A stretch of DNA of 64,000 nucleotides from an uncultured Thiodictyon sp. (GTDB taxonomy: Bacteria; Pseudomonadota; Gammaproteobacteria; Chromatiales; Chromatiaceae), in NCBI RefSeq assembly GCF_903946935.1, contig NZ_CAJAXH010000249.1, positions 1 through 64,000 on the forward strand, given 5' to 3'. The translations under genes were made by a program, and so were the position numbers. Numbering within the stretch: position 1 is the stretch's first letter; each line of letters begins with the position of its first letter. Positions 34,974-43,952 of the stretch are shown here, piece by piece. Below the pieces are notes generated by a model. The model worked only from the letters and a program-made list of their open reading frames with translations, was not told the origin of the DNA and did not search any database.

Positions 34974-35318
34974 CTAAAAGGTCCCGCCGTTCCAACCGAA
35001 CAGGTGTCGCGGCGGGGCGGCGAATTCGATATAGATGCGCTCGGCGGGGATGTCCAAGGACGCGACCAACAGGTCACAGAGGACCTGCGAATAATGGGTC
35101 GTGCGCAACTCGGCCAGACCGATGCTCTTGAGTTCCAGATAGGCGGCGGGCGATGCGGTGCCGGCGAACAGCAGGTCGCGCCCGTCCTCCAGGATGACCA
35201 TCACATAGGCCTCGGGTTTGCCGAGCAAGTCCGCCACGGTGCGGGAGGCGTGGGCCATCAGGTTGGCCCGCTCGGCGGCCGGAATTTGGGTGTTGGTCAG
35301 GATGCGCAGTGTGGGCAT
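34974..35318 (-). CDS. MIF/phenylpyruvate tautomerase family protein
   Basis: The 114-residue protein begins MPTLRILTNTQIP; Pro2 becomes the N-terminal catalytic proline of the tautomerase superfamily after Met removal. AYVMVILEDGRDLLFAGT and a C-terminal ERIYIEFAAPPRHLFGWNG match macrophage-migration-inhibitory-factor homologues, which are trimers. The physiological substrate is unknown. The ATG at 35318 is required to place the Pro; the longer open frame would bury it. Confidence 0.88.
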   Translation of the reverse strand: MPTLRILTNTQIPAAERANLMAHASRTVADLLGKPEAYVMVILEDGRDLLFAGTASPAAYLELKSIGLAELRTTHYSQVLCDLLVASLDIPAERIYIEFAAPPRHLFGWNGGTF

Positions 35319-35643
35319 GGGGTGGTGGCGCTCGGCAGTCGATGGGGTGCCTAATGATAGGGGGCAACCGGCTGATTGTCGCCCGCAACCGGGGGCCATG
35401 ACCGCCGTCGGGCGCGCGTGCCAAGGGACAATCCCCGCGGGTTCTGCTAAGGTTGCGTCAAACCAGTCCTGATCGGCGTGCCGAGCGATTGTTGACCAAG
35501 AGCCAGGAGACCTTGCCCCAGACCGACCGACCGACCGGTGAGCGGATCGGCCGCCGGTCGCGCCGGGAGCGGCGAACGCGTCGCGGCCCTACCCCCATCC
35601 TTCACTGGCGGCCAAGGCGCGGCCCAGCCGGGCGCGCCGGCCC
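35319..35643. other. Intergenic region without a recognised gene
   Basis: These 325 bases lie between the divergent tautomerase and nadD. I find no recognisable coding sequence. A run of GACCGACCGACCGACCGG (about 35521-35538) is a short tetranucleotide repeat. TTCTGCTAAGGTTGCGTC near 35441 is in AT-richer sequence that could hold a promoter, but the boxes are not convincing. Confidence 0.5.
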
Positions 35644-36273
35644 ATGATCGGCGTCCTGGGCGGCACCTTCGACCCCATCCACCTCGGGCACCTGCGCCCG
35701 GCCCTGGATTGCCTACAGGCACTGGAACTCGCCGAGTTGCGCCTCATACCACTCAACGTGGCCGTCCACCGCCCGCAGCCCCAGGCCTCGGCGCGACTAC
35801 GGCTCGCCATGCTGGAGGCGGCCATTGCCGGTGAGCCCGGCCTCATGGCGGACGCCCGCGAGTTAGCGCGGCCCGGGGGGTCTTTCTCGTACGACACGCT
35901 CAAATCGCTGCGTGCGCAGTTGGGTGAGGAGCGGCCACTGTGCCTACTGGTGGGGGCTGACGCCTTTCGGGGCTTTATGGACTGGCACCGGCCGCGCGCC
36001 ATCCTGGACCTGGCCCATCTGGTGGTGATGGACCGCCCCGGAATCGGCGGCCCCCTGGCCCCGGCACTGGCCGACCTGGTGGCCGGGAGGACCTGCGCCG
36101 ATCCACGGTCGCTGCGGGAGACACCAGCGGGGCTTGTCCTGTTCCAGCCCGTGACCCAGATGGACATCGCCGCAACCCGGGTGCGGGAACTGATCCGGCA
36201 GGGCCGCAGCGCCCGCTATCTGGTCCCGGACGCGGTACTGGCGATCATCCGTGAGACCGGGCTGTATCGCTGA
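35644..36273 (+). CDS. nadD: Nicotinate-nucleotide adenylyltransferase
   Basis: NadD makes deamido-NAD from nicotinate mononucleotide and ATP. The 209-residue protein opens with MIGVLGGTFDPIHLGHL, the nucleotidyltransferase (H/T)xGH motif. LLVGADAFRGFMDWHRP and the ATP-binding MDIAATRVRELIRQG (an ISxTxxR variant) follow. nadD followed by rsfS is the usual gammaproteobacterial order. Confidence 0.95.
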   Translation: MIGVLGGTFDPIHLGHLRPALDCLQALELAELRLIPLNVAVHRPQPQASARLRLAMLEAAIAGEPGLMADARELARPGGSFSYDTLKSLRAQLGEERPLCLLVGADAFRGFMDWHRPRAILDLAHLVVMDRPGIGGPLAPALADLVAGRTCADPRSLRETPAGLVLFQPVTQMDIAATRVRELIRQGRSARYLVPDAVLAIIRETGLYR

Positions 36274-36396
36274 CTCAGCGCCGCTATCGCCAAGCATTTT
36301 TCGTGTCGCTATGGCAATGGCGTCGCTCACGGAAAACATAACATCCTATCAATCGGTGCAGCCGCACCCACGACCCCCTAAAGCAGAGGATACCGC

Positions 36397-36750
36397 ATGC
36401 AGCTCGAGACACTCAAACAATTGGTGGTAGACACCCTGGACGATATGAAGGCAAAGGATATCGAGGTATTGGACGTACGCGGCAAGACCGCCGTCACCGA
36501 CTATATGATCGTGGCCTCCGGGACCTCGGATCGCCATGTGAAGGCGATCGCCGAGACCGTGGCCTTCCGCGCCAAGGAGGCCGGCCAGGCGCCCCTGGGC
36601 ACCGAAGGGCTCAACGAGGGCGAATGGGCGCTGGTGGACCTCAACGGGGTGGTGGTCCATGTGATGCTGCCCAAGGTGCGCGACTTCTACAGCCTGGAGC
36701 GCCTCTGGGGTGCCCCCGCGCTCGTCGCCCAGACCGCCGCGATGGCCTGA
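36397..36750 (+). CDS. rsfS: Ribosomal silencing factor RsfS
   Basis: RsfS binds ribosomal protein L14 and blocks subunit joining under starvation. The 117-residue protein has [20 protein letters not shown], the signature [39 protein letters not shown] and FYSLERLWG. It lies 123 bases after nadD. The gene rlmH, which normally follows rsfS, is not here; folA follows instead. Confidence 0.95.
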   Translation: MQLETLKQLVVDTLDDMKAKDIEVLDVRGKTAVTDYMIVASGTSDRHVKAIAETVAFRAKEAGQAPLGTEGLNEGEWALVDLNGVVVHVMLPKVRDFYSLERLWGAPALVAQTAAMA

Positions 36751-36789
36751 AGCGAGACGGCAAATGCATGCGACCCTGGAGGGATCGCC

Positions 36790-37332
36790 ATGAGAGCACA
36801 CCGCGCGCCGGCCGCCGACCCACTCCTGTGCCTGGTCGTCGCCGTCGCCGACAATGGCGTGATCGGTCGCGGCAACGCCCTGCCCTGGCACCTCCCCGCG
36901 GACTTGGCCCACTTCCGGCGGCTGACCCTGGATCAGACCATCCTCATGGGGCGGCGCACCTGGGAGTCGCTACCCGGCCCACTGCCGCGCCGCCGTCACC
37001 TGGTCCTCACCCGCAACCCGGGCTTCCAGGCCGCCGGTTGCACCCCGGTGCGCTCGCTGGAGGCCGCGCTGGGCGCCACGGCCGGCGAGGCGCAATTGAT
37101 GATCGTCGGCGGCGCCAGCCTCTATGCCCAGACCCTGCCGCTGGCCGACCGGCTCTATCTCACCCAGGTGCATACTCAGGTCGCTGGCGACACCCGCTTC
37201 CCGCCCTGGGCGGCCGGTGAGTGGCAGGAGGTCGCCCGCCGCACCCATCCGGCCGATGCGCGCAATCCCATCGCCATGACCTTCTTGGAGCTCAGGCGCA
37301 TTCCGACCTTGCCCCCGCGCGGGATGGCGTAG
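36790..37332 (+). CDS. folA: Dihydrofolate reductase
   Basis: FolA reduces dihydrofolate to tetrahydrofolate with NADPH. The 180-residue protein shows LVVAVADNGVIGRGNALPWHLP, ADLAHFRRLTLDQTILMGRRTWESLP, RRRHLVLTRNPGF and LMIVGGASLYAQTLPLADRLYLT, with the acidic catalytic Asp in PADLAHF. The N terminus is about ten residues longer than E. coli FolA. It starts 39 bases after rsfS and is likely cotranscribed. Confidence 0.94.
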   Translation: MRAHRAPAADPLLCLVVAVADNGVIGRGNALPWHLPADLAHFRRLTLDQTILMGRRTWESLPGPLPRRRHLVLTRNPGFQAAGCTPVRSLEAALGATAGEAQLMIVGGASLYAQTLPLADRLYLTQVHTQVAGDTRFPPWAAGEWQEVARRTHPADARNPIAMTFLELRRIPTLPPRGMA

Positions 37333-37389
37333 CGCATCACGGAATTACCATGAGACTGACCCAACAACAACCGGTAATCGGGTACAGGG

Positions 37390-39123
37390 TCAGGCCTTTT
37401 TAGGCCGCTTGAAGCGCCGCTCCGAGGGATAGGGGAAGATGTCGTCCAACCGCCCAGAGCGGATCACGGCCTGGCGGGCGCGCCACCAGGCGGGGTCGAG
37501 CAGGTCGCGGTGCAGCACCAGGAAGACCTTGCGAATCCGCGGATCGGTGAGCAGGAAGGTGGCGAACTCCTCGGGGAAGACATCGTCCGGCCCCGGGGTA
37601 TACCAGGGCTCGTCGGACATCTCCATCTCCGGGTAGGGCGGCTCGGGGATCTCACGGAAATTGCACTCGGTGAGATAGCACAGCTCGTCGTAGTCATAGA
37701 AGACCACCCGCCCCTGGCGGGTTACGCCGAAGTTTTTGAACAGGAAGTCGCCCGGGAAGATATTGGCGGCGGCCAGGTTCTTGATGGCGTCCCCATATTC
37801 ATGCACGGCGTGCAGCAGCTCGTCGTCATCGGCGGTATGCAGATAGAGATTGAGCGGGGTCATGCGCCGTTCGATATACAGATGCTTAAAAACGAGCTGA
37901 TCGCCGTCGAACTCCAGACTGCCCGCGCATTCGGTCTCCAACTGTTCACGCAATTCCGGGGAGAAGCGGGCCAGCGGAAAAGCGACGTGGGAATACTCCC
38001 AGGAGTCCGCCATGCGTCCCACCCGATCGTGCATCTTGACCAGCAGATATTTCTCCTTGACCTTGGCGCGGGTCATCTCCTTGGGCGGCGCGAAGCGATC
38101 CTTGATGATCTTGAAGACGAAGGGAAAGGACGGCAGGGTGAACACGCACATGACCATGCCGCGGATACCTGGCGCCACCATGAATTCATCCGCCGAATAA
38201 CGTAGGTGCTTGAGGAAGTCGCGATAGAATTCGGCCTTGCCGAACTTGTGAAAGCCGATGGCGGTATAGAGTTCGGCCTTGGTCTTGCGCGGCATCAGCG
38301 GACGCAGAAAGTCCACCACCGCGGCCGGCACCTCGGTGTCGACCATGAAGTAGGCACGTGAGAAGCTGAATACATCCGAGATCTCATCCTCGCCGGCGAG
38401 CAGCGCATCGACATAGAGCCCGCCCTGTTCATCATTGAGTATAGCGACGGCGAAGGGGGTCTGATCCGCCCCGTTGATGATCTTGCCGATCACATAGGCG
38501 CCCTTATTGCGAAAGAAGGGCTCGCTGAGGACCGCCAACTGGAAGTTCTGCGCCAGGGCGCGATTGGGCGGAAAGCGATAATGCACGGCCTGCATCAGAT
38601 TGCGGACGTCGCGGCGCCGATTGCGAAAGGGCAGGCTGAAGTGCAGCCGATCCAATACCCGCGAGATCACGCGTGAGAAGCCATCGCGCGCCGGATAATA
38701 GGGACGGTAAATCGGGTTGTCCGCCTCCAGATGTTCAGTGGAGATGAGCGGCCACACAAAAATATTGGCGCTGTTGTAATAGCGACGGTCGAAGAGCCGG
38801 CAAAAGACCGAGTTGTAGAAGGTCTCGGCCAACTCGGGCTGAAGGTGCAGGGGGAGCATCCGCAGATATTCCACCTTGACCCGGCGCCACAGCCGCTCGT
38901 CGCGCTCACTCAGCCGGAACTCCCGGCGCAGGATGGCCAGGGTCTCAACCACTCGTTGGTCGTAATAACCGATCCGCTCGCGGGCGGCGGCCTGGACCGC
39001 CGGCCAGTCCGCATCCTCGAAACGCTCCCGCGCCCCCGCGGTGATCTCCCGGAACTCACGGTAGTGGCTGTCGAAACCGTCCAGGACGGTCTCGGCGATG
39101 TGCTTCGCCTCGGTCCAGGCCAT
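37390..39123 (-). CDS. aceK: Isocitrate dehydrogenase kinase/phosphatase
   Basis: AceK phosphorylates and dephosphorylates isocitrate dehydrogenase, directing isocitrate to the glyoxylate shunt. The 577-residue protein (578 in E. coli) has an N-terminal regulatory region and a kinase domain. MCVFTLPSFPFVFKIIKDRF, then KVKEKYLLVKMHDRVGRMAD and NIFPGDFLFKNFGVTRQGRV with FYDYDELCYL are family hallmarks. The ATG at 39123 starts MAWTEAKHIAE. aceA, aceB and icd are not adjacent; rraA lies four bases upstream. Confidence 0.95.
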   Translation of the reverse strand: MAWTEAKHIAETVLDGFDSHYREFREITAGARERFEDADWPAVQAAARERIGYYDQRVVETLAILRREFRLSERDERLWRRVKVEYLRMLPLHLQPELAETFYNSVFCRLFDRRYYNSANIFVWPLISTEHLEADNPIYRPYYPARDGFSRVISRVLDRLHFSLPFRNRRRDVRNLMQAVHYRFPPNRALAQNFQLAVLSEPFFRNKGAYVIGKIINGADQTPFAVAILNDEQGGLYVDALLAGEDEISDVFSFSRAYFMVDTEVPAAVVDFLRPLMPRKTKAELYTAIGFHKFGKAEFYRDFLKHLRYSADEFMVAPGIRGMVMCVFTLPSFPFVFKIIKDRFAPPKEMTRAKVKEKYLLVKMHDRVGRMADSWEYSHVAFPLARFSPELREQLETECAGSLEFDGDQLVFKHLYIERRMTPLNLYLHTADDDELLHAVHEYGDAIKNLAAANIFPGDFLFKNFGVTRQGRVVFYDYDELCYLTECNFREIPEPPYPEMEMSDEPWYTPGPDDVFPEEFATFLLTDPRIRKVFLVLHRDLLDPAWWRARQAVIRSGRLDDIFPYPSERRFKRPKKA

Positions 39124-39127
39124 GGCG

Positions 39128-39616
39128 TCAGTCCAGCGGCAGCAGTGGCAAGTCGGCGACCAGGATGCCGTCGCCGTCCGCATAGACCCAGTCGCCCGGG
39201 GCGAAGCGCACCCCGGCGAAGGTGACCGGCAGGTCGCGTTGCCCCTCCCCGCGCCGCTGGCTCTTGCGCGGGTTGGCCACGAGCGCCTTGACCCCCAGGT
39301 CCATGCCGGCGAGTTCGTCGGTATCGCGCACGCAGCCGTACAGGACCACCCCGGCCCAGCCCTGACTCAGCGCGCTGGCGGCGATCAGGTCGCCGAGCAT
39401 GGCACAGCGCAGCGACCCGCCGGCATCCGCCACCAGGACCCGCCCGCGCCCGGGCTCCGCCAGGGTGGACTTGATCGCCGTGTTGTCCTCGAAACACTTG
39501 ACGGTGACCACCTCGCCATAAAAGGCGCGACGCCCGCCGAAGTCCCGCAAGAGTGGGTCACAGACCCGCACCCGGGCCTCATAGCGGTCGTAGAGGTCGG
39601 CGGTCTTGAAGTTCAT
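39128..39616 (-). CDS. rraA: RraA family protein (RNase E inhibitor / HMG aldolase fold)
   Basis: The 162-residue protein begins MNFKTADLYDRYEARVRVCD. It has FGGRRAFYGEVVTVKCFEDN, VLVADAGGSLRCAMLGDLIA, GVVLYGCVRDTDELAGMDLG and GDWVYADGDGILVA. This matches the E. coli RraA type (161 residues), which binds RNase E and slows mRNA decay. Some close homologues are metal-dependent 4-hydroxy-4-methyl-2-oxoglutarate aldolases (G-x20-R-D motif), so either role is possible. It probably forms an operon with aceK. Confidence 0.9.
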   Translation of the reverse strand: MNFKTADLYDRYEARVRVCDPLLRDFGGRRAFYGEVVTVKCFEDNTAIKSTLAEPGRGRVLVADAGGSLRCAMLGDLIAASALSQGWAGVVLYGCVRDTDELAGMDLGVKALVANPRKSQRRGEGQRDLPVTFAGVRFAPGDWVYADGDGILVADLPLLPLD

Positions 39617-40110
39617 GGCGATTCAATCCAGTTGGGGGGCAGACTTTAGGGGGGATCGCGGGGCCAGCACCGCTCCCCGGCGGTGGGATTGTTGGGGAGC
39701 CGGCGCCCCGAGAACAATTAAAGGCGGCAATGCCAACCATTAGCCTCATCCTGAGACTCAGCCGGGGGCCAACCCGAGACCAGACGGGGTCCTGGGGCTT
39801 TTGATTTTGTGCAAGACGGCACCGCTATATCCCCGCAAGCCTCGCCCAGCACGGACCGGGCCGTGCCACAGCGTGCCAAGGGGCCGCCGCGGCACCGGCC
39901 GGTCGGCGACCACGGATTGCATACGGCCACCATGGCCGGTCGGGGCTCGCAGAAAATTTTCGGAATGGTTGTGTTGGCGGTACTGAGGCGGCATATGCAT
40001 CCTGTCTTAATCTGGTGAGGGTCCCCCGGGCGACCCAGCTTGACAGCACGGGATCACCGCGTACCATAGGGTTATGTCTGACCACCCTAAACTTAGCATT
40101 GCGTAAGACT
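39617..40110. other. Divergent intergenic region between rraA and the T6SS operon
   Basis: These 494 bases contain no recognisable gene; short frames on both strands lack family features. GGGGCTTTTGATTTTGTGC (about 39795) and ATATGCATCCTGTCTTAATC (about 39993) are AT-rich islands suited to promoters or regulator binding. The right end holds the candidate T6SS promoter, annotated separately. Confidence 0.55.
40040..40067 (+). promoter_or_regulatory. Candidate sigma70 promoter for the T6SS operon
   Basis: A perfect -35 box TTGACA (40040-40045) is followed after 16 bases by TACCAT (40062-40067), four of six matches to the -10 consensus. It lies 43 bases before the tssA start codon. I see no obvious -24/-12 sigma54 sequence near it. 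Confidence 0.5.
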
Positions 40111-41151
40111 ATGATCGACACCGCGTCCATGCTCAAGGCCGTCTCTGAGGATCAACCCACCGGGGCTGACCTGGAGTACGACCCCGACTTCCGCGCCTTG
40201 GTTGAGGCCGCCACCGGCACCCCGGAACGGCAAATGGGCGACAGTGTGGTCCCCGCCCAGGAGCCCGATTGGCGGCGCGTCATGGAGTCGAGCACGGCGC
40301 TCTTTGGCCGCTCTAAAGACCTGCGCGTCGCGGTCTTACTGACCCGCGCCCTGCTCGGGCAACAAGGACTGCCGGGCTTACAGGCTGGATTGGAGCTGAT
40401 CCACGGGCTCATCGTTGAGTTTTGGGACGGACTGCACCCGGAACTCGACGCCAGCGACGACAACGACCCCACGGCGCGGGTCAATGTGTTACTGGAACTC
40501 ACCGATCGCGACACCCTGCTCGCCCAATTGCGCACCACGCCACTGATCCGCTCGCGGGTCTTCGGTCCCGTCTCCTGCCGGGAGGTCGAGGTGGCGGAGG
40601 GCAAGGCCCAGCCCGCGGCGGGCACTCAACCATTGGATGCCGCAGGCATCGCCGGGGCCTTCCAGGACTGCGAACTGGAGAGTCTGGTCGCCGCCACCGC
40701 GGCCGCGCAGGCGGCACTGGTTGCCCTGAGGGCAATCGGCGACGACTTGGCGGCACGCATCGACCGGTCTCAGTTGCCCAGCTTCGACCCGTTATCCGAA
40801 CCGCTCAAACACATTCATACCTTGCTCCAGGGGCACTTGAGACCCCGCCAACCGGAAGGGTCGGACGCGGCCGCAACGGACGCGGACGACACACCGGCGC
40901 CGGCCACCGGGGGCGCGGCCGCCACGCCCGCGCGCGACGCGGGGCAGATCGCCTCGCGCGAGGATGTGGTGAGGACACTCGGGCGGATCTGCGATTACTA
41001 CTCACGTTACGAGCCTTCAAGCCCAGTCCCCCTGTTGCTGAAGCGGGCGCAGCGTCTGGTCACCGGGAGCTTCGTCGATATCCTGCGCGACCTTGCGCCG
41101 GATGCGCTATCGCAGGCCGAGAAGGTGTTTGGGACCACCGAGAAGTCCTGA
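40111..41151 (+). CDS. tssA: T6SS protein TssA (ImpA N-terminal domain)
   Basis: TssA caps or primes the growing sheath-tube at the baseplate. The 346-residue protein begins MIDTASMLKAVSEDQPTGAD. The ImpA_N core follows (LEYDPDFRALVEAATG, EPDWRRVMESSTALFGRSKD, then LLTRALLGQQGLPGLQAGL). A Pro/Ala/Asp-rich linker (about residues 255-295) leads to a C-terminal segment with DVVRTLGRICDYYSRYEPSS and VPLLLKRAQRLV, typical of the shorter TssA class. It is the first gene of the cluster. Confidence 0.92.
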   Translation: MIDTASMLKAVSEDQPTGADLEYDPDFRALVEAATGTPERQMGDSVVPAQEPDWRRVMESSTALFGRSKDLRVAVLLTRALLGQQGLPGLQAGLELIHGLIVEFWDGLHPELDASDDNDPTARVNVLLELTDRDTLLAQLRTTPLIRSRVFGPVSCREVEVAEGKAQPAAGTQPLDAAGIAGAFQDCELESLVAATAAAQAALVALRAIGDDLAARIDRSQLPSFDPLSEPLKHIHTLLQGHLRPRQPEGSDAAATDADDTPAPATGGAAATPARDAGQIASREDVVRTLGRICDYYSRYEPSSPVPLLLKRAQRLVTGSFVDILRDLAPDALSQAEKVFGTTEKS

Positions 41152-41231
41152 CGGGGCCGACACCGGGGGCGGCTACCCCGCGCCTGGGACGCTCCCCAGG
41201 GACCCCTTAACACAACCAATGGAGAACGCCA

Positions 41232-41753
41232 GTGGCGAAAGAGAGCAGCCAAAAATTCGTCGCCCGCAATCGCGCCCCGCGGGTCCAGATCGAGTATGAC
41301 GTGGAACTCTACGGGGCGGAGAAGAAGGTCCAACTTCCATTCGTCATGGGGGTATTGGCCGACCTCTCCGGCAAGCCCGCGGAGCCCTTGCCGGCGGTCG
41401 CGGATCGCAAGATGCTGGAGATCGACGTCGACAACTTCGACGACCGACTCAAATCGATGAAGCCGCGGGTGGCCTTCCAGGTGCCCAACGCACTGACCGG
41501 CGAGGGCAATCTCAGCGTCGAACTCAACTTCGAATCGATGGACGATTTCTCCCCCGCCGCCGTGGCACGCAAGGTAGACGCCCTGAACAAGCTGCTCCAG
41601 GCCCGCACCCAGCTCGCCAACCTGCTGACCTATATGGACGGTAAAGGCGGTGCCGAAGAATTGATTGCCAAGGTCCTGAAAGACCCGACCCTGTTGCAGG
41701 CCCTGGCAACGGCACCCAAGCCCAGCGACCAACCCCCGGCAGAGGGCAACTGA
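41232..41753 (+). CDS. tssB: T6SS contractile sheath small subunit TssB
   Basis: TssB (VipA/ImpB) pairs with TssC to form the contractile sheath. The 173-residue protein has VQIEYDVELYGAEKKVQLPF, VMGVLADLSGKP, and the conserved RVAFQVPNAL and LNFESMDDFSP. It starts with GTG at 41232, supported by GGAG eight bases upstream. Its stop is one base before the tssC ATG, so expression is coupled in the expected ratio. Confidence 0.96.
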   Translation: MAKESSQKFVARNRAPRVQIEYDVELYGAEKKVQLPFVMGVLADLSGKPAEPLPAVADRKMLEIDVDNFDDRLKSMKPRVAFQVPNALTGEGNLSVELNFESMDDFSPAAVARKVDALNKLLQARTQLANLLTYMDGKGGAEELIAKVLKDPTLLQALATAPKPSDQPPAEGN

Positions 41754-41754
41754 C

Positions 41755-43257
41755 ATGGCCGACACCGAAACCCAGAACGCGGCGCAACCCCAGGGCCAAA
41801 CCGAGACCATTGAGGTCGGCGGTTTTGCCGCCCTGCTCCAGCAGGAATTCAAGCCCCGCTCGGACAAGGCCCGCGAGGCGGTCGAGGACGCGGTCGCCAT
41901 CCTCGCCTCCCAGGCCCTGGCGCAGACCGCGCTGATCTCAGACGACGCGGTGCGCAGCATCGAGTCGATGATCGCGGAGATCGACCGCAAGCTCACCCAG
42001 CAGGTCAACCTGATCATCCACCACGAGGACTTCCAGCAGCTCGAAGGGGCCTGGCGCGGCCTGAGTCATCTCGTCAATAATACCGAGACGGACGAGATGC
42101 TCAAGATCCGGGTGATGAATATCTCCAAGAAGGATGCACTCAAGACCCTCAAGAAATTCAAGGGCACCGCCTGGGACCAGAGCCCGCTGTTCAAGAAGCT
42201 CTATGAAGAGGAATACGGCCAGTTCGGCGGCGAGCCCTTCGGTTGTCTGGTCGGCGACTACCACTTCGATCAGAGCCCGCCGGACGTGGAACTGCTGGGC
42301 GAGATCGCCAAGATCGCCGCGTCCATTCACGCCCCCTTCATCTCCGCGGTCGCACCCGCCGTGATGCAGATGGAATCCTGGCAGGAACTGGCCAACCCGC
42401 GCGATCTCACCAAGATCTTCCAGACCCCGGAGTATGCCGCCTGGCGCTCGCTGCGCGAGTCGGACGATGCGCGTTATCTCGGGCTCACGATGCCGCGCTT
42501 CCTCGCCCGGTTGCCCTATGGCGCCAAGACCTCGCCGGTCGAAGAATTCGACTTCGAGGAAGACACCGCCAGCGCCGAGCACAGCAAATACTGCTGGGCC
42601 AACTCGGCCTATGCCATGGCGGTCAACATCAATCGCTCATTCAAGATGTATGGCTGGTGCTCGCGCATCCGCGGCATCGAGTCGGGCGGCGCGGTCGAGG
42701 GGCTGCCGAGCCACACCTTCCCCACGGACGACGGCGGGGTCGACATGAAGTGCCCGACCGAGATCGCCATCAGCGATCGGCGCGAGGCCGAGTTGGCGAA
42801 GAACGGCTTCATGCCGCTCATTCATAAGAAAAACAGCGATTTTGCCGCATTCATCGGTGCCCAGTCGCTGCAAAAGCCGTTCGAGTATGACGATCCGGAT
42901 GCCTCGGCCAACGCCAACCTGGCAGCGCGCCTGCCCTATCTGTTCGCCACTTGCCGTTTTGCGCACTATCTCAAGTGCATCGTGCGCGACAAGGTTGGGT
43001 CATTCAAGGAGCGCGACGACATGCAGCGCTGGCTCAACAAATGGATACTCCAATATGTCGATGGGGACCCGGCGCATTCGAGCGAGGACACCAAGGCCAA
43101 ATGTCCGTTGGCCGCGGCCGAGGTGGTGGTGGAGGAGGTGGAAGGCAATCCCGGTTACTATACCTCCAAGTTTTTCCTGCGCCCGCACTATCAGCTGGAA
43201 GGGCTGACCGTCTCCTTGCGGTTGGTCTCCAAGCTACCGTCGGCGAAGGGCGGCTAG
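41755..43257 (+). CDS. tssC: T6SS contractile sheath large subunit TssC
   Basis: The 500-residue VipB/ImpC protein carries EDFQQLEGAWRGLSHLVNNT, the segment around FKKLYEEEYGQFGGEPFGCLVG, WRSLRESDDARYLGLTMPRF, and the ending YYTSKFFLRPHYQLEGLTVS. The handshake C-terminal sheet and the N-terminal helix used by ClpV appear intact. A 99-base gap separates it from hcp. Confidence 0.96.
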   Translation: MADTETQNAAQPQGQTETIEVGGFAALLQQEFKPRSDKAREAVEDAVAILASQALAQTALISDDAVRSIESMIAEIDRKLTQQVNLIIHHEDFQQLEGAWRGLSHLVNNTETDEMLKIRVMNISKKDALKTLKKFKGTAWDQSPLFKKLYEEEYGQFGGEPFGCLVGDYHFDQSPPDVELLGEIAKIAASIHAPFISAVAPAVMQMESWQELANPRDLTKIFQTPEYAAWRSLRESDDARYLGLTMPRFLARLPYGAKTSPVEEFDFEEDTASAEHSKYCWANSAYAMAVNINRSFKMYGWCSRIRGIESGGAVEGLPSHTFPTDDGGVDMKCPTEIAISDRREAELAKNGFMPLIHKKNSDFAAFIGAQSLQKPFEYDDPDASANANLAARLPYLFATCRFAHYLKCIVRDKVGSFKERDDMQRWLNKWILQYVDGDPAHSSEDTKAKCPLAAAEVVVEEVEGNPGYYTSKFFLRPHYQLEGLTVSLRLVSKLPSAKGG

Positions 43258-43356
43258 CACTCCGGCATCGGGCGATCTGCAACGATGGCGGTACGGCGGT
43301 TGGCGCACCCACCCGGGTGCGCGGTTCGATCAATCAACTCGAAGAGGAGATAGCAA

Positions 43357-43845
43357 ATGGCTGTCGACATGTTTCTCAAACTCGACGGTGTCACTGGTGA
43401 GTCCCAAGACTCAAAGCACGGGAAGGAGATCGATGTACTCGCCTGGTCCTGGGGCATGAGTCAGTCCGGCAGCATGCACGTCGGCGGAGGCGGCGGTTCA
43501 GGCAAGGTCTCGATCCAGGACCTGTCGATCACCAAGTATATCGACAAGTCATCGCCGGTCCTGATGCTGTATTGCTCCAACGGCAAACAGTTCAAGGATG
43601 GCCTGCTGACCGTGCGCAAGGCCGGTGGCGACGACCCCTTGGAGTATCTGAAAATCAAGATGACCGAGGTGATCGTCACATCCTATAGTACGGGCGGCTC
43701 GGGTGGTCAGGACCTGCTGACCGAGAACATCAGCCTCAACTTTGCCGAGGTCGATGTGGACTACCAACCGCAAAAGCAGGATGGTTCCGCGGACGGCGGT
43801 GCCATCAAGTACGGCTGGGACATCGCGAAAAACGTCAAGAAGTAA
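43357..43845 (+). CDS. hcp: T6SS inner tube protein Hcp
   Basis: Hcp forms stacked hexameric rings that carry effectors. The 162-residue protein begins MAVDMFLKLDGVTGESQD. It has IDVLAWSWGMSQSGSMHVGGG, VSIQDLSITKYIDKSSPVLM and LNFAEVDVDYQPQKQDGSAD, all typical of class 1 Hcp. GAGGAG lies upstream of the ATG at good spacing. A GC-rich hairpin just after the stop may raise hcp mRNA relative to the following genes. Confidence 0.95.
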   Translation: MAVDMFLKLDGVTGESQDSKHGKEIDVLAWSWGMSQSGSMHVGGGGGSGKVSIQDLSITKYIDKSSPVLMLYCSNGKQFKDGLLTVRKAGGDDPLEYLKIKMTEVIVTSYSTGGSGGQDLLTENISLNFAEVDVDYQPQKQDGSADGGAIKYGWDIAKNVKK

Positions 43846-43849
43846 CCGC

Positions 43850-43866
43850 GGGGCACGGCCTGCCCC
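43850..43866 (+). terminator. Hairpin after hcp (possible attenuator or mRNA end)
   Basis: GGGGCA and TGCCCC form a 6-bp perfect stem with loop CGGCC, five bases after the hcp stop. No T run follows, so it is not a standard intrinsic terminator. It could stabilise the 3' end of the hcp message or cause partial termination before tagJ. Confidence 0.4.
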
Positions 43867-43952
43867 AGTGCGGCAATCCGGGCCGCGTTCGTGGCTTGGC
43901 ACGGACGCGACCGGTCGCCTGATTGCCACCGCACCTGCCGGGAGAGAACATC

